A DNA stretch of 53,450 nt, taken from an uncultured Clostridia bacterium (GTDB lineage: Bacteria; Bacillota; Clostridia; Christensenellales; UBA1242). The position numbers were made by a program, and so were the translations under genes. The DNA lies in NCBI GenBank assembly GCA_944377315.1, contig CALWEM010000015.1, positions 1-53,450 of the forward strand. The letters run 5' to 3'. The notes under the pieces are model-generated. The model worked only from the letters and a program-made list of their open reading frames with translations, was not told the DNA's origin and did no database searches. Shown piece by piece: positions 34,231-43,700 of the stretch; positions within the stretch are counted from its first letter, which is position 1; every line of letters starts with the position of its first letter.

Positions 34231-34608
34231 ATGGCAAGAATTGCTGGTGTTGACCTTCCAAACGACAAAAGATTGGAATATGGCTTAACTTATATCTATG
34301 GTATCGGACCAAAGACTTCTCGTGAAATCTGCGACAAAACTGGAATTTCAATGGATATTCGCGTGAAAGATTTGACTGAAGACCAAGTGGCTAAACTTCG
34401 TTCCTACATCGAAAATCAACTTATCGTTGAAGGTGAACTTAAATCAAAAGTTAGTATGAATATCAAGAAGTTAAACGAAATCGGTTGCTATCGTGGTATT
34501 CGTCATCGTAAGGGATTACCTGTTCGTGGACAAAGCACAAAGAATAACGCAAGAACAAGAAAAGGTCCAAAGAAAATTGTTAGTGGTAGTTCAAAGAAAG
34601 GTAAATAA
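34231..34608 (+). CDS. rpsM: 30S ribosomal protein S13
   Basis: 125 residues. [14 protein letters not shown] at the start, [10 protein letters not shown], and [19 protein letters not shown] near the end. S13 bridges the head of the 30S to the 50S subunit. Confidence 0.99.
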   Translation: MARIAGVDLPNDKRLEYGLTYIYGIGPKTSREICDKTGISMDIRVKDLTEDQVAKLRSYIENQLIVEGELKSKVSMNIKKLNEIGCYRGIRHRKGLPVRGQSTKNNARTRKGPKKIVSGSSKKGK

Positions 34609-34618
34609 GAGGTAGAAT

Positions 34619-35014
34619 ATGGCAAACACAACAAAGAAAACAAAAACAAGAAAAAGAGTTAATCAGAAGATTGAAAAAGGTCAAGTTCACATCTCAACCT
34701 CTTTCAATAACACAATTGTTTCATTCACTGATATTCAAGGGAATGTTATTTCTCAATGTTCTTCTGGTATGCTTGGACTTAAAGGTTCCAAGAAAAGCAC
34801 ACCTTTTGCCGCACAAACCTGCGTGGAAAGAGCTGCTGAAACTGCACTCAATATGGGTATGAAGAGTGTGGAAGTTTATGTTAAAGGACCAGGAAGCGGA
34901 CGCGAAAGTGCAATTCGTTGTCTTTCAACTCTTGGCTTTGATGTAACATTAATTAAGGATGTTTCTCCAATCGCTCATAACGGTTGCAGACCTCCAAAAA
35001 GAAGAAGAGTTTAA
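34619..35014 (+). CDS. rpsK: 30S ribosomal protein S11
   Basis: 131 residues. [32 protein letters not shown], and the C-terminal [11 protein letters not shown]. It sits on the platform near the E site. Close spacing after rpsM. Confidence 0.99.
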   Translation: MANTTKKTKTRKRVNQKIEKGQVHISTSFNNTIVSFTDIQGNVISQCSSGMLGLKGSKKSTPFAAQTCVERAAETALNMGMKSVEVYVKGPGSGRESAIRCLSTLGFDVTLIKDVSPIAHNGCRPPKRRRV

Positions 35015-35029
35015 AAGGAGGAAAGGATA

Positions 35030-35650
35030 ATGGCAAGAAAAATCGAACCAGCGTGCCGTCAATGCAGAAGAGAAGGACGTAAACTTTTCCTTAAAGGCGA
35101 AAGATGCACCACAAAGAAATGTGCAATGGAAAGACGCCCAGTTATTCCTGGACAACACGGCGCTTCAAGAAAAAGAGTTACTGAATACGGACTTCAACTT
35201 CGTGAAAAACAAAAAGTTAAAAGAATGTATGGTATTTTGGAAAATCAATTCAGAAAGTATTATGATGAGGCTGTTCGTCAAAAGGGCGTAACAGGCGAAA
35301 ATATGCTTTCTTTAATTGAAAGACGTCTTGACAATGTGATATACAGAATGGGCATTGGTGCTTCAAGAGCAGAATGTCGTCAAATTGTCAACCACGGACA
35401 CATTCAAGTTAACGGCAAAACTGTTAGTATAGCTTCTTATATCGTTAAAGTTGGCGATGTGATTTCAATCAAAGAAAGCAAGCGTGACAATGAAATGTTC
35501 AAACAACTTAAAGGTATGAAGATTGTTATGCCAAAGTGGCTTGAATTTGACACTGAATCTTTGACTGGAAAAATTTTGGCTAACCCAGCAAGAGAAGATG
35601 TTGACAGTGATATTAAAGAACAACTTATCGTTGAATTCTATTCTAGATAA
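35030..35650 (+). CDS. rpsD: 30S ribosomal protein S4, zinc type
   Basis: 206 residues. The N-terminus has C-R-Q-C (9-12) and two more Cys (near 26 and 31), the zinc-binding variant. The S4 RNA-binding domain L-I-E-R-R-L-D-N-V-I-Y-R-M-G ... N-H-G-H-I-Q-V-N-G-K is complete. S4 starts 30S assembly. AAAGGAGG before the ATG. Confidence 0.98.
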   Translation: MARKIEPACRQCRREGRKLFLKGERCTTKKCAMERRPVIPGQHGASRKRVTEYGLQLREKQKVKRMYGILENQFRKYYDEAVRQKGVTGENMLSLIERRLDNVIYRMGIGASRAECRQIVNHGHIQVNGKTVSIASYIVKVGDVISIKESKRDNEMFKQLKGMKIVMPKWLEFDTESLTGKILANPAREDVDSDIKEQLIVEFYSR

Positions 35651-35670
35651 TTTTGAGGAGGAAATTTATT

Positions 35671-36624
35671 ATGATGGAAATGGAAAAACCAAGAATCACT
35701 TGCGAAGAAACTGACGGTGGAAATTTTGCGAGATTTGTTGTTGAACCACTTGAAAAGGGTTACGGCATCACACTTGGAAACTGTATGAGAAGAACACTTT
35801 TGAGTTCTCTTCCAGGTTCTGCACCAATCGCTTTTCGCATTGCTGGTGTTTCTCACGAATTTTCAACTATTCGTGGCGTGACTGAAGATGTTGTTGACAT
35901 CGTTCTCAACTTGAAAGGACTTGCAGTTAAATGCACCAACCAAGAAAAGAACTTCATCACATATCTTCGTCTTCGCAAAAACGCTCCGGGCGAAGTTACT
36001 GCAAAAGATTTTGAATTCAACGATGAATGCGAAGTTTTAAACCCAGACCTTCACATTTGCACAATGGACGAAGGTGCAGTTTTGGATCTTGACCTTATGA
36101 TTGGCAACGGCAGAGGATATGTTTCTGCTGACGACAACAAGGACAAGTATGACAACATTGATTTCATTGCAATGGACAGCATTTTCTCTCCAGTGAAGAG
36201 AGTGAACTTCAATGTTGAACCAACTCGTGTTGGAAACAGTATTGACTATGACAAACTTGTTTTGGAAGTAACCACAAATGGCACAACTTCTGCAAGAGAA
36301 ATTGTGAGTTTGGCAGGCAAGATTGTCAATGAACACGTAAATCTCTTCATTGAACTTTGTGCTCAAATGAGTGAGATGAATATTCTTGTTTCCAAGGAAG
36401 AAGATAAGCAAGTTAAACTTATGGAACTTCCAATTGAAGATATGGATCTCTCTGTCAGATCATATAACTGCTTGAAAAGAGCAGGCATCAATGTCATCGC
36501 AGACCTTCTCAAAAAGTCTAAGAGTGATATGTTCAAAGTTCGTAACTTGGGTGCAAAAAGTGTTGAAGAAGTTATCAACAAATTAGAAAGTTATGGACTC
36601 ACTCTTCGTAAGGACGAAGAATAA
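35671..36624 (+). CDS. rpoA: RNA polymerase alpha subunit
   Basis: 317 residues from the ATG behind GAGGAGG (an in-frame TTG at 35653 is upstream of that site). The assembly domain has P-L-E-K-G-Y-G-I-T-L-G-N-C-M-R-R-T-L-L-S. The C-terminal domain has V-R-S-Y-N-C-L-K-R-A-G-I-N and R-N-L-G-A-K-S-V-E-E, which contact UP elements and activators. Confidence 0.99.
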   Translation: MMEMEKPRITCEETDGGNFARFVVEPLEKGYGITLGNCMRRTLLSSLPGSAPIAFRIAGVSHEFSTIRGVTEDVVDIVLNLKGLAVKCTNQEKNFITYLRLRKNAPGEVTAKDFEFNDECEVLNPDLHICTMDEGAVLDLDLMIGNGRGYVSADDNKDKYDNIDFIAMDSIFSPVKRVNFNVEPTRVGNSIDYDKLVLEVTTNGTTSAREIVSLAGKIVNEHVNLFIELCAQMSEMNILVSKEEDKQVKLMELPIEDMDLSVRSYNCLKRAGINVIADLLKKSKSDMFKVRNLGAKSVEEVINKLESYGLTLRKDEE

Positions 36625-36645
36625 TTTTAAAAAAGGAGAAAGAAA

Positions 36646-37155
36646 ATGGCTAACGAAAAATTAGGCAGACCTTCAAAAGAAAGAAAGGCACTTCTTCGTG
36701 GACAAGTTTCCACTCTTCTTTGGAATGGTAAAATTGAAACAACTCTTGCAAAAGCAAAATCAACTGCAAGGGTTGCTGAAAAAATCATCACTCTTGCAAT
36801 CAATTCTTATGAAGACACTTTGAAAGTGGTAAAAGAAGTCAAGGGCGCTGATGGCAAGAAAGTTAAGAAGGAAGTTCTTAATGATGGACCAAAGAAACTT
36901 GCTGCAAGAAGAAAGATTATGAGTTATGTTTATGACCTTCAAGAACAAAGAAAAGAGAAAGAATCAAAAGAAGCTTTCAAAGCTCGCATTGAAGGCATCA
37001 ACCATCCAATCATTGAAAAAATCTTCAATGTTTATGCTCCAAAATATGCTCAAAGAGCAAAAGAAAAGGGCAATGGCGGTGGTTACACAAGAATAACCAA
37101 ACTGGGTGCTCGCCGTGGCGATGCTTCAGAAATGGCAATCGTTGAACTTGTTTAA
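36646..37155 (+). CDS. rplQ: 50S ribosomal protein L17
   Basis: 169 residues. L-G-R-P-S-K-E-R-K-A-L-L-R-G-Q-V-S-T-L-L and the C-terminal Y-T-R-I-T-K-L-G-A-R-R-G-D-A are typical. A Lys-rich insertion in the middle (about 65-125) makes it longer than the ~115-130 residue forms, as seen in other clostridia. Last gene of the superoperon; terminator about 55 bases downstream. Confidence 0.98.
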   Translation: MANEKLGRPSKERKALLRGQVSTLLWNGKIETTLAKAKSTARVAEKIITLAINSYEDTLKVVKEVKGADGKKVKKEVLNDGPKKLAARRKIMSYVYDLQEQRKEKESKEAFKARIEGINHPIIEKIFNVYAPKYAQRAKEKGNGGGYTRITKLGARRGDASEMAIVELV

Positions 37156-37208
37156 TTGCGATTGATTTTAATTTAAAATTCTTATTTAACCTTTATTATA
37201 TAAAAAAT

Positions 37209-37237
37209 TTCCTATGTTTTTCATAGGATTTTTTTAT
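37209..37237 (+). terminator. Terminator of the S10-spc-alpha superoperon
   Basis: TCCTATG and CATAGGA (37210-37228) form a 7-bp stem followed by a long T-run. Confidence 0.85.
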
Positions 37238-37284
37238 TTTTGAAAAATTGATTTGAAGTTTTTGTTTATTAATATCGGAAACTA

Positions 37285-38157
37285 TTGGAAAATGAAAACA
37301 TAAATAATGCTATGTTTAATGGAATTGAAATCATTGAAAATGCCAACTTAAAAGAGTTTTGCACTTTTCATATTGGTGGCAGGGGAAGTGTGCTTTTCCC
37401 AAAAGATATTTTTGAACTCAAAAGGGTGATAAGAGAGTGTGAAAGGTTGAATTTGAGATATTTCATTCTTGGAAATGGCAGTAATTTGCTTTTTCCCGAT
37501 TATGACCTTGATATGATTTTGATTTCGCTCAAATATTTCAATCAAATCAAAATGATGTCGAAAGGTGTCGTTTATGCCGAAGCCGGCGTGCCATTGTTTA
37601 CGTTAAATATTTTTCTCAAAAATCATTGCTTGGGTGGCTTTGAGTGGTCGTTTGGAATACCGGCAAGCGTGGGTGGAATGGTTTTTATGAATGCCGGGGC
37701 GTTTTCTCATTCGGCGATGGAAAATGTTGTCAAAGTCAAGATATTAAAAAACGGAAAAGTTCAAATAGTGAAGCGAGAAGATATTGATTTTTCCTATCGA
37801 AAATCGAATATTGACGGAATTATTTTGGGTGTTTTTTTGAAGTTTTTTGAAAAAGATATTGATGTGATTGCCAAACAGCAACAATTTTTTTTGGAAGAAA
37901 GAAAAAAATCGCAACCATTTGACAAATTTTCTGCAGGGAGTATTTTCAAGCGTGAAAACGACTTTATTCCAGCAAAAGCGATTGACCTTTGTGGGCTTAA
38001 AGGTCTGCAAATTGGTGGGGCAGAAATTTCCAAAAAGCACGCTGGATTTATCATAAATAATGGTGATGCCAAGCAAATTGATGTGCTTGCGCTAATCAAA
38101 TATATTGAAATCAAATTGCAAAGAAAAATGGTGCTGGAAATTATTGTTATTTCCTAA
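37285..38157 (+). CDS. murB: UDP-N-acetylenolpyruvoylglucosamine reductase
   Basis: 290 residues if it starts at TTG 37285, 281 from the ATG at 37312; neither has a good ribosome binding site. The FAD domain shows F-H-I-G-G, G-N-G-S-N-L-L-F, and F-G-I-P-A-S-V-G-G-M-V-F-M-N-A-G-A. Catalytic Ser is in S-A-G-S-I-F-K-R, and Glu is in the C-terminal V-L-E-I-I-V. The A-G-F-I-I-N-N-G-D-A motif is typical. It reduces the enolpyruvyl group to give UDP-MurNAc for peptidoglycan in the cytoplasm. Confidence 0.95.
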   Translation: MENENINNAMFNGIEIIENANLKEFCTFHIGGRGSVLFPKDIFELKRVIRECERLNLRYFILGNGSNLLFPDYDLDMILISLKYFNQIKMMSKGVVYAEAGVPLFTLNIFLKNHCLGGFEWSFGIPASVGGMVFMNAGAFSHSAMENVVKVKILKNGKVQIVKREDIDFSYRKSNIDGIILGVFLKFFEKDIDVIAKQQQFFLEERKKSQPFDKFSAGSIFKRENDFIPAKAIDLCGLKGLQIGGAEISKKHAGFIINNGDAKQIDVLALIKYIEIKLQRKMVLEIIVIS

Positions 38158-38163
38158 AGTTAA

Positions 38164-38192
38164 TTTACTTTTTGCTTTTTTAATGATATAAT
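38164..38192 (+). promoter_or_regulatory. Promoter of dtd
   Basis: TTTACT (38164-38169), 17 bases, TATAAT (38187-38192), with extended -10 TGA. Leader of about 14 nt with AGGAG. Confidence 0.6.
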
Positions 38193-38212
38193 ATTTCCAC
38201 ATAGGAGATTTT

Positions 38213-38653
38213 ATGAAAGCAGTCATTCAAGTGGTTAATTCTGCCACACTTTCAGTTGGTGGAGAGGAAATTTCAAAAATAAAGAAAGGTTTGGTGGTGT
38301 TTTTTTGTGCAGAAAAGGATGATGCCGAAGAAAAACTTGACTTTTTTGCCAAAAAAATTGCAAATATGCGAATTTTTGTTGATGAAAACGACAAAATGAA
38401 CCTTTCTGTCGGAGATATTGGTGGAGAAATTTTGCTGGTCTCACAATTTACTTTGGCAGGTGACGCACAGCACGGCAATCGACCATCTTTTACCAATGCG
38501 GAATTGCCAGAGCGGGCTTGTTATCTTTATGAAAAACTTGGAAAGATGATAACTGAAAGATATGGCATTGTGGTAAAATTTGGAGTTTTTGGTGAAGATA
38601 TGAAAATTTTGCAGGAAAATTCAGGGCCAGTGACGATAATTTTGGAAAAGTGA
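38213..38653 (+). CDS. dtd: D-aminoacyl-tRNA deacylase
   Basis: 146 residues. Motifs L-L-V-S-Q-F-T-L and N-S-G-P-V-T form the active site that recognises D-amino acids on tRNA (the Gly-cisPro motif is G-P here). It recycles D-Tyr and similar mischarged tRNAs. AGGAG precedes the ATG. The stop codon lies inside its own terminator hairpin. Confidence 0.95.
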   Translation: MKAVIQVVNSATLSVGGEEISKIKKGLVVFFCAEKDDAEEKLDFFAKKIANMRIFVDENDKMNLSVGDIGGEILLVSQFTLAGDAQHGNRPSFTNAELPERACYLYEKLGKMITERYGIVVKFGVFGEDMKILQENSGPVTIILEK

Positions 38654-38670
38654 TATTTTTTCACTTTTTT
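38646..38670 (+). terminator. Terminator containing the dtd stop codon
   Basis: AAAAGTGA (38646-38653) with TCACTTTT (38661-38668) and a T-run. The TGA stop of dtd is the end of the left arm. Confidence 0.75.
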
Positions 38671-38759
38671 GATTTTGAAAGTTTGTGAAATTATTTATTT
38701 TTTATAAACGCGTTTTCAAAAAAATAATCTATCAAATTTGAAAAAGCAATCGTCTTGGC

Positions 38760-38788
38760 TTGTTTTTTTCTTTTATTAATGGTAAAAT
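38760..38788 (+). promoter_or_regulatory. Promoter of the PHP phosphatase gene
   Basis: TTGTTT (38760-38765), 17 bases, TAAAAT (38783-38788), extended -10 TGG. AAGGAG follows. Confidence 0.55.
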
Positions 38789-38806
38789 AAAGACAAGGAG
38801 TTTTTT

Positions 38807-39571
38807 ATGCTTTTATATGGAGATTTTCACACCCACACGACATATTCAAGACATAAACACGGCAAAGGCACGGTTTTGGAAAATGCCTCTGTGGCACAAG
38901 AAAAAGGCTTAAAACAAATTGCGATAACTGACCACGGCTTTAATCACACGCTTTTTGGTGTCAGGCGAAAAGATATTCCTTCTTTGCAAGAAGATATCTT
39001 GAATGCTCGCGAAATAACCGGCGTGGATATCCTTTTGGGCGTTGAAGCAAATCTTATCTCGCTCAATGGTGATGTCGATGTCAAGGAAGAAGACTATGAG
39101 TTTTTGGATATCTTTCTGATGGGGTATCATCGGATGGCAAAAACTAACACCTTTAAAGATAAAGTTTATATGAATTGGGCAACCGATCTTGCCAAAATTT
39201 TCCACCCGAGTGCCGAACAAATCAACAGAAACACCACAGCGTATTTGAAGGCTTTGGACAGGTATCCGATTGACATAATCACGCACTTGAACTATGGGTT
39301 TCAAACCGACACCTTGGCTGTGGCAAAAATGTGCAAACAAAAAGGCGTTTATGTTGAATTGAATGGCAAGAGAATCAACTTCACCGATGATGAAATTTTG
39401 ACAATGGCAAGCGAAGGCGTCAAGTTCATTGTTAATTCCGATGCACATTCGCCAGACAGAGTGGGTGAAGTTAACAATGGGATGAATTTAATCTATCGGC
39501 TAAACATTCCGCTTTCACAAGTGGCGAATATTGACAAATTGCCAAAATTTAACAAAAAACGAGGTTTCTAG
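38807..39571 (+). CDS. PHP-domain phosphatase
   Basis: 254 residues. Metal-binding motifs of the PHP superfamily: G-D-F-H-T-H-T-T-Y-S near the start, A-I-T-D-H-G, the central G-V-E-A-N and I-V-N-S-D-A-H-S at about 210-217. The closest subfamily is YcdX-like / histidinol-phosphatase-like. The substrate is unknown. A PHP protein near whiA is a recurrent clostridial arrangement. AAGGAG precedes the ATG. Its TAG stop overlaps the first base of a 33-bp repeat. Confidence 0.85.
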   Translation: MLLYGDFHTHTTYSRHKHGKGTVLENASVAQEKGLKQIAITDHGFNHTLFGVRRKDIPSLQEDILNAREITGVDILLGVEANLISLNGDVDVKEEDYEFLDIFLMGYHRMAKTNTFKDKVYMNWATDLAKIFHPSAEQINRNTTAYLKALDRYPIDIITHLNYGFQTDTLAVAKMCKQKGVYVELNGKRINFTDDEILTMASEGVKFIVNSDAHSPDRVGEVNNGMNLIYRLNIPLSQVANIDKLPKFNKKRGF

Positions 39572-39699
39572 GTGACCGTGTCACTCTCTAGATTCTAACA
39601 AATTTGATTTACGAAGCAAGGAAAATAAGCAAAAGCAGACTTAACTTAAAAGTCCAGTTGCGAACTGGTGACCGTGTCACTTTCTAGATTCTAACAAAT
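39571..39699 (+). repeat. Pair of 33-bp direct repeats
   Basis: 39571-39603 and 39667-39699 are identical except for one base. Each begins GGTGACCGTGTCAC (a small palindrome GTGAC-C-GTCAC type) and continues TAGATTCTAACAAAT. Between them is a hairpin CCAGTT-GCG-AACTGG (39654-39668) that runs into the second copy. No coding content. Function unknown. Confidence 0.8.
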
Positions 39700-39787
39700 A
39701 AAGTTTAAGCGAAAGAAAAAATTAATAATCATAAACACACAATAAAATTTCACATAATATTATGGTAAAAACAAAAAGGAGTCAAAA

Positions 39788-40750
39788 TTGAGTTTTTCTC
39801 GCGAGTCCAAAGTTGAAATATTAAAGACAGAAATTGAAGATGACACTTCTTCAATATCTTTTTTGTCCGGACTTTTTCATTCTTGTGGCGAAATAGGTAA
39901 AAGTGGAAGCAAGTTTTTTGTTTCCATTGTTTCTGATATTCAAGAACTTTTCCCATATGTTAAAAAAATTGTCAAAAAACTTTATGGCAATAACATTGAA
40001 GAAGAGATAAGCGAGAATTATTTAATCAACAAAAACACCTTTTATGAAATGCGGTTTGATGTGGAAATTTTCCAACAACTGCTCCTTGACATTGGTGTGA
40101 TTGATTTTTCGGACGGTATTTCTTTCGTGTTTGAGTTGAACAAAAGTTTACTTGTTGAAGACAGTGCCTGCCGTGCTTTTATTAAAGGGGTGTATATCGG
40201 CTCGTCAACTTCCAGCATCAAGTTCTCCGAAGGTGCGAGCAAAAGTGAATCCACTGGTTATCATCTTGAATTTGTTTCCAAGAATCACGAATTTTTGTTG
40301 GAACTTTCTTCCATTCTTGCAAACTACAACATTATCGGCAAGATATTTGAAAGAAAAGGCGACTTTGTTTTCTATCTTAAAGATGTCAATGCGATTATTG
40401 ACCTTCTTGCTCTTATTGGAGCGAATGAAAGTGTTTTGAAACTTTCCAATGAACTCGTCACAAGAGAACTTCGCAACAAGGTAAATCGTCAAGTGAATTG
40501 CATTAATGCAAACATAAATAAAACGGTGGAAGCGAGTATGAAACAGGTGGAAGCGATAAACACAATAATTTCCACAATCGGGCTGGAAAGTTTGACAGAA
40601 GACTTGAAAGAAGTGGCTCTTCTTCGTCTTGCAAATCAGGAAGAGAGTTTGGATGAACTTTTAAAACTTTCCACAATCAAACTCACGCGTTCGGGCTTGA
40701 ACCACAGATTCAGAAAATTAATCAAAATTGCAAAGGAGTTAGAAGAATGA
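39788..40750 (+). CDS. whiA: WhiA-family DNA-binding protein
   Basis: 320 residues, starting at TTG behind AAAAGGAG (S-F-S-R-E-S-K-V-E-I-L). The N-terminal LAGLIDADG-like domain (R-A-F-I-K-G-V-Y-I-G) and the C-terminal helix-turn-helix (L-T-R-S-G-L-N-H-R-F-R-K-L) are both present. WhiA controls sporulation in Streptomyces and influences cell division in Bacillus. It overlaps dnaE by ATGA, indicating co-translation. Confidence 0.95.
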   Translation: MSFSRESKVEILKTEIEDDTSSISFLSGLFHSCGEIGKSGSKFFVSIVSDIQELFPYVKKIVKKLYGNNIEEEISENYLINKNTFYEMRFDVEIFQQLLLDIGVIDFSDGISFVFELNKSLLVEDSACRAFIKGVYIGSSTSSIKFSEGASKSESTGYHLEFVSKNHEFLLELSSILANYNIIGKIFERKGDFVFYLKDVNAIIDLLALIGANESVLKLSNELVTRELRNKVNRQVNCINANINKTVEASMKQVEAINTIISTIGLESLTEDLKEVALLRLANQEESLDELLKLSTIKLTRSGLNHRFRKLIKIAKELEE

Positions 40751-43700
40751 AAGATTTTGCGCATCTACACGTTCACACAGAGTTTTCTCTTTTGGATGGC
40801 ATCGCAAGAATTGGTAAGCTTGTGGAAATGACCAAGGAAAGGGGATATTCTTCGTGTGCGATAACCGACCACGGCAATATGTTTGGCACTTTGCAATTTT
40901 TTGAAACTTGTGTCAAAGAGGGAATTAAACCAATCATCGGCTGTGAATTTTACATATGCAATGACCTTCACAAAAAAACTGGAAAAGATGACATCGGACA
41001 TATTATTTTGCTGGCGAAAAATAACGAAGGACTGCACAATTTATATAAACTTAACGGCATTGCCTATGTCGATGGATTTTATTATAAACCAAGAATTGAC
41101 TATGAAACACTGAAGAAGCACAGCGAAGGTGTTATCTGTCTTTCGGCTTGCCTTGCTGGACATATTCCAACCGCCATACTTCAAAGGCGTTTTGATGATG
41201 CTGATGAACTTGCTTTGAAACTTAAAAATATGTTTGCCGAAGGTGATTTTTATCTTGAACTTCAAGATCACGGACTCGAAGAGCAAAAGGTTGTCAATTC
41301 GTATTTATATGACCTTGCAAAACGCATTAATGTCAAACTTGTGGCAACAAACGATGTGCATTATCTCAACAAAGAAGACGCAGAGATGCAGGATGTTTTG
41401 ATGTGTGTGCAAATGGGAAAATATTTGGAAGATGAAGACCGACTTCGTTTTCAAACGAATGAATTTTATTTGAAAACGCGTGAAGAAATGGAAGAACTTT
41501 TCCCAAGCGAAGTTTTGGACACAACAATTGAAATTGCCAACAAATGTAATGTCGTCATCAAAACCAAATCTCTTGGCGAAATTGCTGAAGTTGATGAAAA
41601 ATATAAGTTGGCAAGCAACAAAAACTATATTCCAGTATATAAGCCATCAACAGGGGAGACGGCATATGAGTTTTTGCGCCGTATTTCCTATGAAGGTTTG
41701 CACAAAAATTATAAAGAAGTGACAAAGGAACTTATTGATCGTCTTGAAATGGAACTTGCCGTCATCAAAGAGCAAGGTTTTGTGGAATACTTCCTTATTG
41801 TTTGGGATTATATCAATTGGTCGCGTGAACACGATATTCCAGTTGGACCGGGACGCGGAAGCGGTGCTGGAAGTTTGGTGGCATATTGTTCGGGTATCAC
41901 TCGTGTTGACCCAATTAAGTATAATTTGTTCTTTGAGCGATTTATTAACAAAGAACGCGTGTCAATGCCGGATTTTGACGTGGACTTTTGCACTGACAGG
42001 CGTGGAGAAAGCATTGAATACACTCGACAAAGATATGGCTCTGACCACGTGGCACTCATTGTCACATTTGGGCGTATGCAAGCCAAAAATGCCATTCGTG
42101 ATGTGGCACGAGTTTTGCGAACGCCATATCCAGAAGTGGACAAAATCACAAAACTCATTCCTGCGAAACTTCCAGACGGCATCAAAAAACCGCCAGTTTT
42201 GAAATATTATTTTGGCACAACTGGAAAGCCGGAAAATGAAAAGTTTATCATTCCAGAGCTCAAAGAAATGTATGACACCGACCCGAGCGTCAAGCGTATT
42301 GCAGATATGGCAATCAAACTTGAAGGGGTGCCTCGCAACACTTCAACTCACGCTGCCGGAGTGCTTATTTCGCCTGAACCAGTTTCAAACTTCGTTCCGC
42401 TTGCCAGAAACGGTGATGATATTGTCACACAATATGATATGCTTGAACTTGAACACCTTGGTCTTCTCAAAATGGACTTCTTGGGACTTATCACGCTCAC
42501 AGATATTAAGAAGGCGTGCGACTATGTCTATGAAGATTATGGCGTGAAAATTGATTTCTATTCGATGGAATATGACGACCCAAAAGTTTTCGAACTTATC
42601 TCATCAGGTCGGACAGATGCGGTGTTCCAACTTGAAAGTGCCGGAATGAAAAAGTTTATGAAAGATTTGAAACCAACTTGTATGGATGATATTATCGCAG
42701 GCATCTCGCTTTATCGTCCAGGTCCAATGGATTTCATTCCAAAGTTTGTGAAAAACAAGCAAGACCCAGAACATATCGAATATGATGACCCTTGTCTTGA
42801 GAATATTCTTGATGTCACATATGGTTGTATTGTATATCAAGAGCAAGTTATGAAAATCTTTCAAGTGATGGCAGGATACAGCCTTGGACAAGCAGATAAT
42901 ATTCGCCGTATTATGGGTAAGAAGCAGGTGGAAAAAATCGACAAGGAAAGAGTGAAGTTTGTCAATGGTTGGGAAGACCCAGAAGGCAAAAAATCAATTC
43001 CGGGGGCGATTAAACTTGGGCATAAAAAAGAAGTGGCAGAGAAAATTTTTGATGAAATGAAAGAATTTGCCAAATACGCCTTCAACAAATCTCACGCTGC
43101 TGCCTACACATATCTATCCTATCAAACTGCCTACTTAAAGTGCTATTATGAAGTGGAATTTTTGACTGCTGTGTTAAATAACCGCATAACCAAGGCGGAC
43201 AGTTTGACCAAGTATGTCAATTTTGCAAAGAGTGAAGGTATCGCTGTGCTTCCACCAGATGTCAACAAAAGCGGGACATATTTCAAAGTGGAAAACAAGG
43301 GTATCCGCTTTGGACTGGGCGGACTTAAACACGTGGGCACAACCATTATTGAGCAAATGGAAAAAGAGCGTGAAGAGAATGGCGATTTCAAATCAATGGA
43401 AGATTTCATCGACAGAATGAGTGACTATCCAATCAACAAAAAGATGGTGGAATGTTTGATTTTGAGCGGTGCTTTTGATTCATTTGGCAAAACGCGTTCT
43501 TCGTGTATGGCAGTCTACGAAAAGCTTATGCAAAGAGCTCACAAAGAGAAGAAAAATAGACAACTGGGTCAAATTTCTTTCTTCGCCACAAATGATATTG
43601 TGGACACAGTTGAGTATCCAGACATAAAAGAATTTTCCAAAAAGACAATACTCAAATATGAGCGTGAAATTATTGGTGTGTATATGTCAGGACATCCGCT

